Assembly (NCBI RefSeq): GCF_900091525.1
Contig: NZ_FMCU01000003.1
Span: 186,001-250,000, forward strand
Source of the DNA: Micromonospora matsumotoense
Lineage (GTDB): Bacteria; Actinomycetota; Actinomycetes; Mycobacteriales; Micromonosporaceae
Direction: 5' to 3'
DNA length: 64,000 bases
The notes beneath the pieces are model-generated. The model saw only the letters and a program-made list of their open reading frames with translations. It had not been told where the DNA came from and ran no database searches. Within the stretch, counting starts at the first letter, position 1. Each line of letters opens with the position of its first letter. The position numbers were made by a program, and so were the translations under genes. Below are positions 1 to 11,704 of this stretch, piece after piece.

Positions 1-3000
1 GCCGGCCCGTCTTCCAGTCGACCACGTCGTACCGGCCGCCGGGGCGGGAGAAGACGGCGTCCATCCGGCCCCGTACCACCACACCGGCCAGCACCGTGGC
101 GAACGGCACCTCCACCTCCACCGGCACCCGGTCGGCCCACTCGCTGGCCAGGAAGCGCTCCTGGAGTTCGGCCAGCGCCCCGTCGGGCGCGGCATCCGCG
201 TCGGCCGCACCCGGCAGTTCGTCCACGTCGAGCAGCCGGTCGGCCCCGAAGCGCTGCTCCAGCCAGGCGTGGAAGGCGGTGCCCCGCCGGGCGTACGGGC
301 TGGGTGGGGCGGGCATCGGTCGGCGCAGCGTCCGGGCCAGCTGCGTAGGGTCCCGGCGCAACGCCACCAGCTGGGTGACCGACAGATGTCCGGGCAGCAC
401 CACCTCGACCGCCTCGGCCTGCCGCAGCAGCTCCGCCCGCTCGGCCAGGAGCAGGTCCGCCTCCCGCCGCCAGCGCACCACCTCCGACTCCGCCGCCTCG
501 GGCTCAGCGACCTGCGGGCCCGGCACCTGCTCGGCGGCCTGCAGGGCGGGCGCCTGCTCGGCAGCCTGCGGGTCGGACGCCTGCTCGGCAGCCAGGGGCG
601 CGGCAGCCTGCGCGGCGGCCGGGGGCGCGGCGGTCTGCCGGTGGGACGCCTGTGCGGCGGCCTGCGGGTCGGGCAGCAGCTCGCGGCGCGCCGCGTCGGG
701 GTCGGCGAGGAAGCGGCGGACCAGCGCCGCCGCCTCGGTCAGCGCCGGCCGTCGCGGGCCGAGCGGGTCGGCCGGCCAGTCGGCCCGCAACACCAGCTCG
801 GTGGTCGGATTGACCGCGTCACCGGCCGGCTCGGGCGCCCACTCGTCGACCAGCAGGCCGTCCCCGCCGGCCAGGCAGGCGTCGTAGACCTCGCGCAGCA
901 GCACCGACGGGCCCCGGAACCGTTTGGTCCCCTCCCCCCACCAGTACCCGGAGCAGAGCAGCAGCCGCCGGGGCCGGGTCACCGCCACGTACGCCAGCCG
1001 GCGTTCCTCGCGCTCGTCGTGGGCCCGCCAGGCGTCGGTGAAGTCGGCCACCGCCCGGGCCACCCCGCGCTGGTCGGTCACCTCGGCGAGGTCGAGCACG
1101 GGCAGCCCGTCGGCGTCGCCGCGCAGCGGGAAGGGCAGCACCCCGAGCCCGCCCAGCCAGTGGTCGGAGTTGCGGACCTGGCCGGGCCAGCCGCCCCGGA
1201 CCAGCCCGGCGACCGCGACGACGTCCCACTCCAGCCCCTTGGCGGCGTGCGCGGTGAGCACCTGCACCGCGCCCTCCACCACCTCCACCTCGCCCGGGGA
1301 GAGCCCCCGCTCCTCGTCCTCGGCGGCGGCCAGGTAGGCCAGGAAACCGGCCAGCGTCGCCGCCGGGGTCTCGCCGCTGAACCGGGCCGCCACGTCGCCG
1401 AGGGCGTCCAGGTGCCCCCGGGCCAGCCCGGCGTCGCCGGTGCCGTCCCGGCCGGCCCGGACCGCCACCTCGACGTCCAGGCCGATGGTGCGTTCCACGT
1501 CCGCGATCAGCTCCGGCAGCGTCTGGTCCAGCCGGTACCGCAGCAGAGCCAACTCCATCCCGTACGACCGCAGCCGTGCGTAGCCCTCCGCCGAGTACGT
1601 CTGCGCCGGCCCCAGATCGGCCAACGCCTCCACCAGGGTTGCCTCGTCCAGCACGTCCACGGTGATCTCCGGCCCGTCGTCGCCGGTCAGCTCCCGGCGG
1701 GCCCCTGCGATGACCCGCGCCCGCCGGTGCAGGGCCACCAGGTCACGCGGCCCGATCCGCCAGCGCGCCCCGGTGAGCAGGCGCAGCAGCGCCGCGCCGT
1801 CGGTCGGGTCGGCGAGCACCCGCAGGGTGCAGACCACGTCGCGTACCTCGGGGGTGTCCAGCAGCCCGCCCAGGCCGACCACCTCGACCGGCAGCCCCCG
1901 GGCCCGCAGGGCCGCCTCGATCGCCGGGATCTGACTGCGCACCCGGACCAGCACGGCGGTGGAGGGGCGCTGCGGCACCGGGATGTGCTCGGGCAGCGCG
2001 CCGGGCATCCGGGCCACCCCCCGCCAGGCGGCGAGCACGCTGTCGGCGATCCAGTCCGCCTCGGCGACGTACGTGGGCAGCAGCGCGCAGTGCACGGTGC
2101 CGGCGGCCAGGCCGCGCGGGCTGCGGTGCGGGATCGGATCGCGGACGCTCAGCGCGGCGTGCAGCTCCGGCACCCGGGCACCGGCGGCCCGCAGCGGCAC
2201 CGACAGCGCGTTGGCCACGCCGAGGATCTCCGGCCGGTTGCGCCAGCTGGTGGTGAGGCTCATCGCCTCGGCGGGGGCACCGTCGGCGCGGGCGAAGTCG
2301 GTGGGGAACCGGTCCAGCGTGCCGGCGCTGGCCCCCCGCCACCCGTAGATCGACTGGCAGGGGTCGCCGACCGCGGTGACCGGGTGGCCGCCGCCGAAGA
2401 GGTGGTTGAGCAGCACCACCTGGGCGTGGCTGGTGTCCTGGTACTCGTCGAGCAGCACCACCCGGAAGCGGTCCCGCTCGACCGCGCCGACCGCCGGGTG
2501 GTCCCGGGCCACCCGGGCGGCCCGGGCGAGCTGGTCGGCGAAGTCCATCGCCTCGAAGTCGTCCTTGCGCCGGGCGTACGCCCGCACCAGCGGCAGCAGC
2601 TTCAGCCGGGTCCGCTGGAGCTGGAGCGCCTTGCGGACGTCGGCGTAGACCCGCCCCGGGTGGGACTGCACGTCGGCGAAGAACCGGCCCGTCCAGGCGG
2701 CCAGCGCGTCCGGGTCGACCAGGTGCTCGTCGAGTTCGCCGGCCAGCGCGAGCACGGCGTCGGTGATGGTGCTGGGCATCCGGTCGACCTCGGACATGTC
2801 GCCGTCGTAGTTGCGCACCAGCAAGTCGACGAGCTGCCACCGGGACGCCTCGGTGAGCAGCCGGGTGGTGGGTTCGTAGCCGGCCCGCAACCCGTGTTCG
2901 GTGACGATCCGGCCGGCGTACGAGTGGTAGGTGGAGACGGTGGGCTCGCCGGCCAGCGGATCGTCCAGCGGGTTGCGGGCCCGCCGCCCGAGCCGCCGGA

Positions 3001-3321
3001 CCAGCTGGTCGAGCCGGGTACGCACCCGGTGCGCCAGCTCGCCGGCCGCCTTGCGGGTGAAGGTCAGCCCGAGGATCTGCTCCGGGCGGACGTACGAGTT
3101 GGCGACCAGCCAGACCACCCGGGCGGCCATCGTCTCGGTCTTGCCCGAGCCGGCGCCCGCCACCACCAGCAGCGGCGCGACCGGGGCCGAGATGATCGCG
3201 GCCTGTTCGGTGGTGGGGGCGGGCAGCCGGAGCAGCCGGGCCAGCTCCACCGGTGTGTAGCGCGGCCCGGCGTCGGCGGTCCGCGGTACGGGGGTGGCGG
3301 CACTGAACAGGGTCGGCTGGG

Positions 3322-3325
<4 letters not shown>
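1..3325 (-). CDS. adnB: AdnB-like UvrD-family helicase-nuclease subunit (C-terminus cut by window edge)
   Basis: Likely the AdnB subunit of the actinobacterial AdnAB complex, an ATP-dependent helicase-nuclease that resects DNA double-strand breaks. The GTG start at 3325 overlaps the adnA stop as GTGA. Visible landmarks are Walker A GAGSGKTET (about residues 57-65), motif II LLDEYQDTS (about 292), the late helicase motif LTAHAAKGLEWD, and DVVDWKTG of a RecB-type nuclease at about residue 1100, where the window ends. Before the nuclease domain (about residues 880-940, DNA 500-680) is an Ala/Gln/Glu-rich repetitive linker. The order adnA then adnB matches mycobacterial Rv3202c-Rv3201c. About 1,108 codons are present; only the last part of the nuclease domain is missing. 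The family call is secure, and the AdnB assignment rests on partner and order. Confidence 0.9.
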
Positions 3326-7113
<3,788 letters not shown>

Positions 7114-7202
7114 CCCTATATCCCACCACGCCGGTACGACACCACCCACCGCACCACCCCGGCCCCGTCGCCCGTCGCGAGGACCAGCCCCAGGGACCGG
7201 GC

Positions 7203-7316
7203 CGAAGCCGGGCGTGCTGACCGAAGCCGGGCGTGCCGACCAGGGCCGGGCGTGCCGACCAGGGCCGGGCGTGCCGACCAGGGCCGGGCGTGCCGACCAG
7301 GGCCGGGCGTGCGGGA
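7203..7316. repeat. 19-bp tandem repeat, six copies
   Basis: Six head-to-tail units of period 19, consensus CAGGGCCGGGCGTGCCGAC, fill the space between the LOG gene stop (7317) and the adnA start region. The first two units begin CGAAG instead of CAGGG and the last degenerates at 7312. On the coding strand the array would be transcribed in the 5' leader of adnA if the LOG genes and adnA are co-transcribed. No spacer structure is present, so this is not a CRISPR array. Confidence 0.9.
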
Positions 7317-7862
7317 TCAGGGCAGCCGAGATTCCAGGGCGTCCAGCGCGGTGGGGACGGTGGGGCTGACCATGAGCAGTTCCAGGCCGGCGGGCCTGAG
7401 GAAGGCCTGGTCGGTGATGGCGGCCAGCCAGTCGAGCAGCGGCCGGTAGAAGCCGTCGGTGTCCACCAGCACCATCGGCTTGGTGTGCATGGCCAGGGTG
7501 GCGGTGGTCCAGACCTCGAACAACTCGTCCAGCGTGCCCAGGCCCCCGGGCAGGGTCAGGAAGGCGTCCGACTTCTCGATCATGATGGTCTTGCGGCTGG
7601 CCATGCTGTCGGTGACGAGCAGCTCGTCCGAGGCCAGGTCGGAGACCTCCAGGTCCATCAACGCCTGCGGGATCACCCCGACGGTGCGTCCGCCGGCCGA
7701 CCGCGCCCCGTCGGCGAGGGCCCCCATCATGCCGACGCAGCCACCGCCGCTGACCAGCGTGTGCCCGCGCCGGGCCAGCTCCGCCCCGGTCTCGGCCGCC
7801 AGATCCAACCAACGCTGGTCGAGGGTACGGGAGGACGCGCAGAAGACACAGATCGCCGCCAC
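7317..7862 (-). CDS. LOG family protein (TIGR00730 type), shorter paralogue
   Basis: A 181-aa protein of the lysine-decarboxylase-like/LOG fold. Characterised members release the base from cytokinin riboside or nucleoside 5'-monophosphates; the substrate here is unknown. The nucleotide-binding signature LPGGLGTLDELFE is present, with an N-terminal ICVFCASS strand and SGGGCVGMMGALA. The GTG start at 7862 has a clear Shine-Dalgarno (GGGAGGG), which lies inside the end of the preceding LOG gene; that gene stops 4 bp upstream, so the two are probably translated as one operon. A LOG gene near dapE and dapD also occurs in Mycobacterium (Rv1205, Rv1202c, Rv1201c, from memory). Confidence 0.88.
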   Translation of the reverse strand: MAAICVFCASSRTLDQRWLDLAAETGAELARRGHTLVSGGGCVGMMGALADGARSAGGRTVGVIPQALMDLEVSDLASDELLVTDSMASRKTIMIEKSDAFLTLPGGLGTLDELFEVWTTATLAMHTKPMVLVDTDGFYRPLLDWLAAITDQAFLRPAGLELLMVSPTVPTALDALESRLP

Positions 7863-7866
7863 CGTC

Positions 7867-8859
7867 TCAGCCCTCCCCACCGTCGATGACGCCCCGGCCC
7901 GCACCGGACCCCGGCTCACCGGGCCTGGCCTCACCGGACGGCGGGCTGCCGGACGGCGGGCTGCCGGAATCGGCGCGGCTCGACGCGGGGCTGCCGGACT
8001 TCGTGTCGGCGGCGTCTGCGACGGCGGCGGCCCGGCGGGCGGTCTGCTGGTCGGCGGCGGTCCGGGCGACCGCCTCCTCGCGTACCGCCTCCTGGTCGGC
8101 GGCGAGCGCCGCCTCGGCCTCGACGATGTGCCGTACCGCCGCGTCAACGTCGTCGGTGAGGCAGATCAGCTCCAGGTCCACCGGGCCGATCTTGCCCTCG
8201 GCGGCCATGCTGTCCCGCAACCAGTCGAGCAACCCCCGCCAGTACGCGGTGCCCATGAGCACCACCGGGAAGCGGGTCACCTTGCCGGTCTGCACCAGAG
8301 TGAGCGCCTCGAACAACTCATCCATGGTGCCGAAGCCGCCCGGCAACACGACGAAGGCCTGGGCGTACTTGACGAACATGGTCTTTCGGGCGAAAAAGTA
8401 ACGGAAGTCGATGGCCAGGTCGACCCAGTCGTTGAGCCCCTGCTCGAAGGGGAGTTCGATGCCCAGCCCGACGGAGAGACCGCCGGCCTCTCTGGCGCCC
8501 CGGTTGGCCGCCTCCATCACGCCGGGGCCACCGCCGGTGATCACCGCGTAGCCGGCCCGGGCGAGGCCCGCACCCAACTCCTCGGCCAGCCGGCATTCCG
8601 GACTGTCGGGTTTACTACGGGCGGAGCCGAAGACGCTCACCGCGGGCGGCAGGTCGGCCAGCGTGTCGAAGCCCTCGACGAACTCGGAGAGGATCCGCAG
8701 CGCGCGCCAGGCGTCCTTGGTCTTCCAGTCGCTGCGCCCCCGGGAGTCCAACAACCGCTGGTCAGCGGTGCTGGTGGGGATCGCACCACGACGCAGTGTG
8801 ACCGCTCCCCGGTGCCGCTCCGGACCGCGGCCCGACTGCCGCCCGTTCGTCTGACTCAT
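7867..8859 (-). CDS. LOG family protein (TIGR00730 type), longer paralogue
   Basis: A 330-aa LOG-family protein, first gene of the LOG-LOG(-adnAB) cluster. The core has VSVFGSARS, ITGGGPGVMEAANRGA and VLPGGFGTMDELFE, the last being the family's PGGxGTxxE phosphate/ribose-binding motif. About 75 residues precede the core. After the core (from about residue 245) comes an Ala/Glu-rich helix and then a Ser/Pro/Gly-rich tail with duplicated SGSPPSG units. The ATG at 8859 has no convincing Shine-Dalgarno; TACGGT lies 7 nt upstream, so the transcript may be leaderless. The biochemical substrate cannot be told from sequence. Confidence 0.88.
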   Translation of the reverse strand: MSQTNGRQSGRGPERHRGAVTLRRGAIPTSTADQRLLDSRGRSDWKTKDAWRALRILSEFVEGFDTLADLPPAVSVFGSARSKPDSPECRLAEELGAGLARAGYAVITGGGPGVMEAANRGAREAGGLSVGLGIELPFEQGLNDWVDLAIDFRYFFARKTMFVKYAQAFVVLPGGFGTMDELFEALTLVQTGKVTRFPVVLMGTAYWRGLLDWLRDSMAAEGKIGPVDLELICLTDDVDAAVRHIVEAEAALAADQEAVREEAVARTAADQQTARRAAAVADAADTKSGSPASSRADSGSPPSGSPPSGEARPGEPGSGAGRGVIDGGEG

Positions 8860-8969
8860 GACAGCCACCGTAGTGGAGCCGCACGTCAGGGCGGTGCCGG
8901 CCGACGGGTCGCAGAAAAAGTTCGCGATCATGGGCAACTAATTCTGTCGCCCGCACGTCTTACTATTCA

Positions 8970-8982
8970 CATACCGGGTATG
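8970..8982. promoter_or_regulatory. CATAC-N3-GTATG palindrome, copy 1
   Basis: Perfect 5-3-5 dyad CATACCGGGTATG in the divergent gap between the LOG gene (start 8859) and the 55-aa gene (start 9015). It ends 32 bp before the small gene's GTG, a position that suits an operator or promoter element. The same motif with a different centre occurs at 15100-15112 upstream of the secreted protease. I do not know the cognate regulator. Confidence 0.5.
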
Positions 8983-9014
8983 GCCCGGCGCGCGCCTTCG
9001 GGGGAGGAGCAAGC

Positions 9015-9182
9015 GTGATCAGCAACAACGAGCGGATGCGTATCCGCCGGCAGATGCAGCGACGGATCAACGAGGTGGTGGCCGAGCGCCGCCGCACTCG
9101 ACAACTGGAGGTGCCGGTGGAGCCCGCCGCCCAGCCCGTCGAGCCCACCGAACCCGACAATCCCCGCCTCACCACCGTCTGA
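9015..9182 (+). CDS. small conserved-looking 55-aa protein, basic N-half and acidic/Pro C-half
   Basis: Unrecognised 55-aa protein. GTG start at 9015 behind a strong Shine-Dalgarno (GGGGAGGAG, 5 nt spacing), which argues that it is a real gene. The first 30 residues are strongly basic and amphipathic (NNERMRIRRQMQRRINEVVAE, here split as NNERMRIRR and QMQRRINEVVAE), probably helical; the rest is Pro/Glu-rich (EPAAQPVEPTEPDN). There is no signal peptide or membrane segment. The CATAC-N3-GTATG palindrome lies just upstream. It converges with dapE, with a large palindromic repeat between them. Function unknown; a nucleic-acid- or ribosome-binding peptide would fit the charge pattern but is only a guess. 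Confidence 0.75.
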   Translation: MISNNERMRIRRQMQRRINEVVAERRRTRQLEVPVEPAAQPVEPTEPDNPRLTTV

Positions 9183-9318
9183 CGACCACCCAACGGCCCA
9201 CCCGAGCCTCACCCACCCAGCCCCACCAAGGCCCCGGCGGTCCCCGACCCCGGGGCCCCACCATGCATCCCCCACCCCTCCCCGCGCCCACACCCCACCC
9301 GCACCCCTCCCCCGCATT

Positions 9319-9401
9319 GGTGATCAAGAGGTTTGCGGCTGGTGATCAAGAAGTTTGCGGGCCAGGAAAGCGCTCCCCGTGACGCAAACCTCTTGATCAC
9401 C
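9319..9401. repeat. palindromic repeat family A, copy 1 (with an extra half-arm)
   Basis: Between the convergent ends of the 55-aa gene and dapE. The 19-bp arm GGTGATCAAGAGGTTTGCG is at 9319-9337, a near-identical direct copy at 9341-9359, and the inverted arm CGCAAACCTCTTGATCACC at 9383-9401. The unit 9341-9401 (61 bp) matches the copy at 58395-58455 in inverse orientation at 53 of 61 positions by my alignment. The arms could form a long hairpin in RNA from either strand. The rest of 9183-9474 is C-rich then G-rich spacer with no gene. Confidence 0.85.
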
Positions 9402-9474
9402 GGGCCGGGCCGGGCCGAGGCGGGGCGAGGGGAGGCGGGGTGGCGGGGGTGGGGGCAGGGTGGGTGGGGGTGGG

Positions 9475-10548
9475 TTACGCGGGGGTTAGCCAGCGGTGGA
9501 GGGTGGCGGCGCCGTCGCGGATCTTGGTCAGCTCGACGTGCTCGTCCTTGTGGTGGGCCAGGTTGGGGTCACCCGGGCCGAAGTTCAACGCCGGGATGCC
9601 CATCGCCGCGAACCGGGCCACGTCCGTCCAACCCAGCTTGCCCCTCGGGGCCGCGCCCACCGCCGCCAGGAACTCCTGGGCCACCGGCGCCTTCAGCCCG
9701 GGGAGTGCGCCGGCCGCCGCGTCGGTGACCGTCAGCTCGTAGCCGGCGAGCACCTCCCGCAGGTGCGCCTCGGCCGCCGCCGGGTCGCGATCCGGGGCGT
9801 ACCGGTAGTTGATCTCGATCTCGCAGCGGTCGGGAACGACGTTGCCGGCCACCCCGCCGCTGATCCGTACCGCGTTCAGGCCCTCGCGGAAGTCGCAGCC
9901 GTCGATGGTGACTCGCCGCGCCTCGTACGTCGAGAGCCGGCGCAGCACCTCCCCCGCACCGTGGATGGCGTTCACCCCGAGCCAGGACCGGGCCGCGTGG
10001 GCCCGCTCGCCGGGCAGGGTGACGACCGCCCGCATGGTGCCCTGGCAGCCGACCTCGACGATGCCGTACGTCGGCTCCAGCAGCACCGCGAAGTCGGCCT
10101 GGAGCCATTCGGGGTGCGCCTCGGCGACCAGGGTGAGCCCGTTGTACCGCGACTCGATCTCCTCGGCCTCGTAGAAAAGGTACGTCACGTCGTAGCGCGG
10201 GTCGGGCAGGGTCACCGCCAGGTGCAGCGCGAAGGCCACCCCGGACTTCATGTCGGAGGTGCCGCAGCCGTACATCAGGTCGCCGCGCATGGTCGACGGG
10301 AAGTTGTCGTTGAGCGGCACCGTGTCCAGGTGCCCGGCGAGCACCACCCGGGAGGCCCGGCCGAGGTCGGTCCGCGCCATCACCGTGTTGCCGTGCCGGA
10401 AGGTGCTCAGGTGCGGCACCCGGCGCAGCACCTCCTCGACGCAGTCGGCGATCGCCTTCTCGTCGAGGGAGACGGACTCGATGTCGACCAGGGCACGGGT
10501 CAGCGCCACCGGATCGGCCAGGACCTCGGGGGTGAGCGGGTTCTCCAT
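9475..10548 (-). CDS. dapE: succinyl-diaminopimelate desuccinylase
   Basis: Metal-dependent M20-family hydrolase releasing succinate from N-succinyl-LL-2,6-diaminopimelate, the last acyl step to LL-diaminopimelate for lysine and peptidoglycan. 357 aa, about normal length. Metal-binding and catalytic motifs are in order: AGHLDTVP, GTSDMKSG, YEAEEIES (catalytic Glu pair), LEPT, and a C-terminal LAHHKDEHV. The start is taken as ATG 10548 because TACCGT lies 7 nt upstream, the pattern of a leaderless actinobacterial transcript; a GTG three codons upstream is a weaker alternative. It is divergent from dapD, so the two steps may share a control region at 10549-10629. Confidence 0.95.
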   Translation of the reverse strand: MENPLTPEVLADPVALTRALVDIESVSLDEKAIADCVEEVLRRVPHLSTFRHGNTVMARTDLGRASRVVLAGHLDTVPLNDNFPSTMRGDLMYGCGTSDMKSGVAFALHLAVTLPDPRYDVTYLFYEAEEIESRYNGLTLVAEAHPEWLQADFAVLLEPTYGIVEVGCQGTMRAVVTLPGERAHAARSWLGVNAIHGAGEVLRRLSTYEARRVTIDGCDFREGLNAVRISGGVAGNVVPDRCEIEINYRYAPDRDPAAAEAHLREVLAGYELTVTDAAAGALPGLKAPVAQEFLAAVGAAPRGKLGWTDVARFAAMGIPALNFGPGDPNLAHHKDEHVELTKIRDGAATLHRWLTPA

Positions 10549-10629
10549 GGTTCGCACGGTACCGTCCTGAACGGTGGGCGCGAGGGGTGAGCCCACCGCC
10601 CCCGCAGCCGCGAACGAGAGGGTAGAACA

Positions 10630-11586
10630 GTGACGTCCCAATCCGCCTGGGGTATCGGCCTGGCCACCGTGACCGCTGCCGAGCAGGTGCTCGACACCTG
10701 GTACCCGACCGGCAAGCTGGGCCTGGGCGAGCTGCCGCTGGTCCCCGGCGAGGACCAGGCCGACGTGCTCGACCTGCCACCCGGCGCGATCGGCGGGCGG
10801 GCCCTGCCCGGCCTGCGTACGGTGCAGGTGGTCACCGTGATCGGCGCGCTGGACGAACCGATCAAGGACGCCGCCGACGCGTACCTGCGGCTGCATCTGC
10901 TCTCCCACCGCCTGGTGCGGCCCAACGAGCTGAACCTCGACGGCATCTTCGCCCAACTGGCGAACGTGGCCTGGACGTCGGCCGGGCCGTGCCCGCCGGA
11001 GCGGGTCGACGAGCTGCGGGTGATCGAGCGGGCCGCCGGCCGCCACCTGGCCGTGTACGGGGTCGACAAGTTCCCCCGGATGACCGACTACGTGGTGCCG
11101 TCGGGAGTGCGGATCGCCGACGCGGACCGGGTCCGGCTCGGCGCGCACCTCGCCACCGGCACCACCGTGATGCACGAGGGCTTCGTCAACTTCAACGCCG
11201 GCACGCTGGGCACCTCGATGGTCGAGGGGCGGATCGTGCAGGGTGTGGTGGTCGGCGACGGCTCCGACATCGGCGGCGGCGCGTCGATCATGGGCACCCT
11301 CTCCGGTGGCGGCACCGACCGGGTCCGCATCGGTGAGCGGAGCCTGGTCGGCGCGAACGCCGGCGTCGGCATCTCGCTCGGCGACGACTGCGTGGTCGAG
11401 GCCGGCTGCTACCTGACCGCCGCCTCCAAGATCACCCTGCCGGACGGCCGGGTGGTCAAGGCCCGTGAGCTGTCCGGTGTCGACGGGCTGCTGTTCTGGC
11501 GCAACTCGGTGACCGGGGCGTTGGAGGCGAAGCCGCGCACCGGTCGGGGCATCGTGCTGAACGCCGCCCTGCACGCCAACGACTGA
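10630..11586 (+). CDS. dapD: 2,3,4,5-tetrahydropyridine-2,6-dicarboxylate N-succinyltransferase
   Basis: Transfers succinyl from succinyl-CoA to tetrahydrodipicolinate, opening the succinylase branch to diaminopimelate. 318 aa, of the long actinobacterial DapD type. The C-terminal half is a left-handed beta-helix of hexapeptide repeats ([19 protein letters not shown]-like [17 protein letters not shown], then [18 protein letters not shown]). The conserved [10 protein letters not shown] and the loop GTLSGGG are present. GTG start at 10630 with a GAGAGGG Shine-Dalgarno. A perfect hairpin at 11663-11698 follows the stop. It is divergent from dapE, and dapC lies about 9 kb away in the same window. 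Confidence 0.96.
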   Translation: MTSQSAWGIGLATVTAAEQVLDTWYPTGKLGLGELPLVPGEDQADVLDLPPGAIGGRALPGLRTVQVVTVIGALDEPIKDAADAYLRLHLLSHRLVRPNELNLDGIFAQLANVAWTSAGPCPPERVDELRVIERAAGRHLAVYGVDKFPRMTDYVVPSGVRIADADRVRLGAHLATGTTVMHEGFVNFNAGTLGTSMVEGRIVQGVVVGDGSDIGGGASIMGTLSGGGTDRVRIGERSLVGANAGVGISLGDDCVVEAGCYLTAASKITLPDGRVVKARELSGVDGLLFWRNSVTGALEAKPRTGRGIVLNAALHAND

Positions 11587-11662
11587 ACCGGCCCGCCGCA
11601 GGGCGACCGGCCCGCCCACGACCGCCCGGCCCGGCCCGGTCGGTCGATCCCGAACAACACCG

Positions 11663-11698
11663 GTCCGGGCCCGCGACGTCACCGTCGCGGGCCCGGAC
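11663..11698. terminator. bidirectional hairpin terminator between dapD and the S8 peptidase gene
   Basis: Perfect 16-bp inverted repeat GTCCGGGCCCGCGACG with a 4-nt loop (TCAC), between the convergent stops of dapD (11586) and the subtilase gene (11705). There is no T-run, as is common in high-GC actinobacteria. Confidence 0.8.
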
Positions 11699-11704
11699 GT
11701 CGGG

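Noticed and set aside
7203..7316. CRISPR-like array
   Set aside because: Period is 19 bp with no unique spacers; it is a plain tandem repeat.
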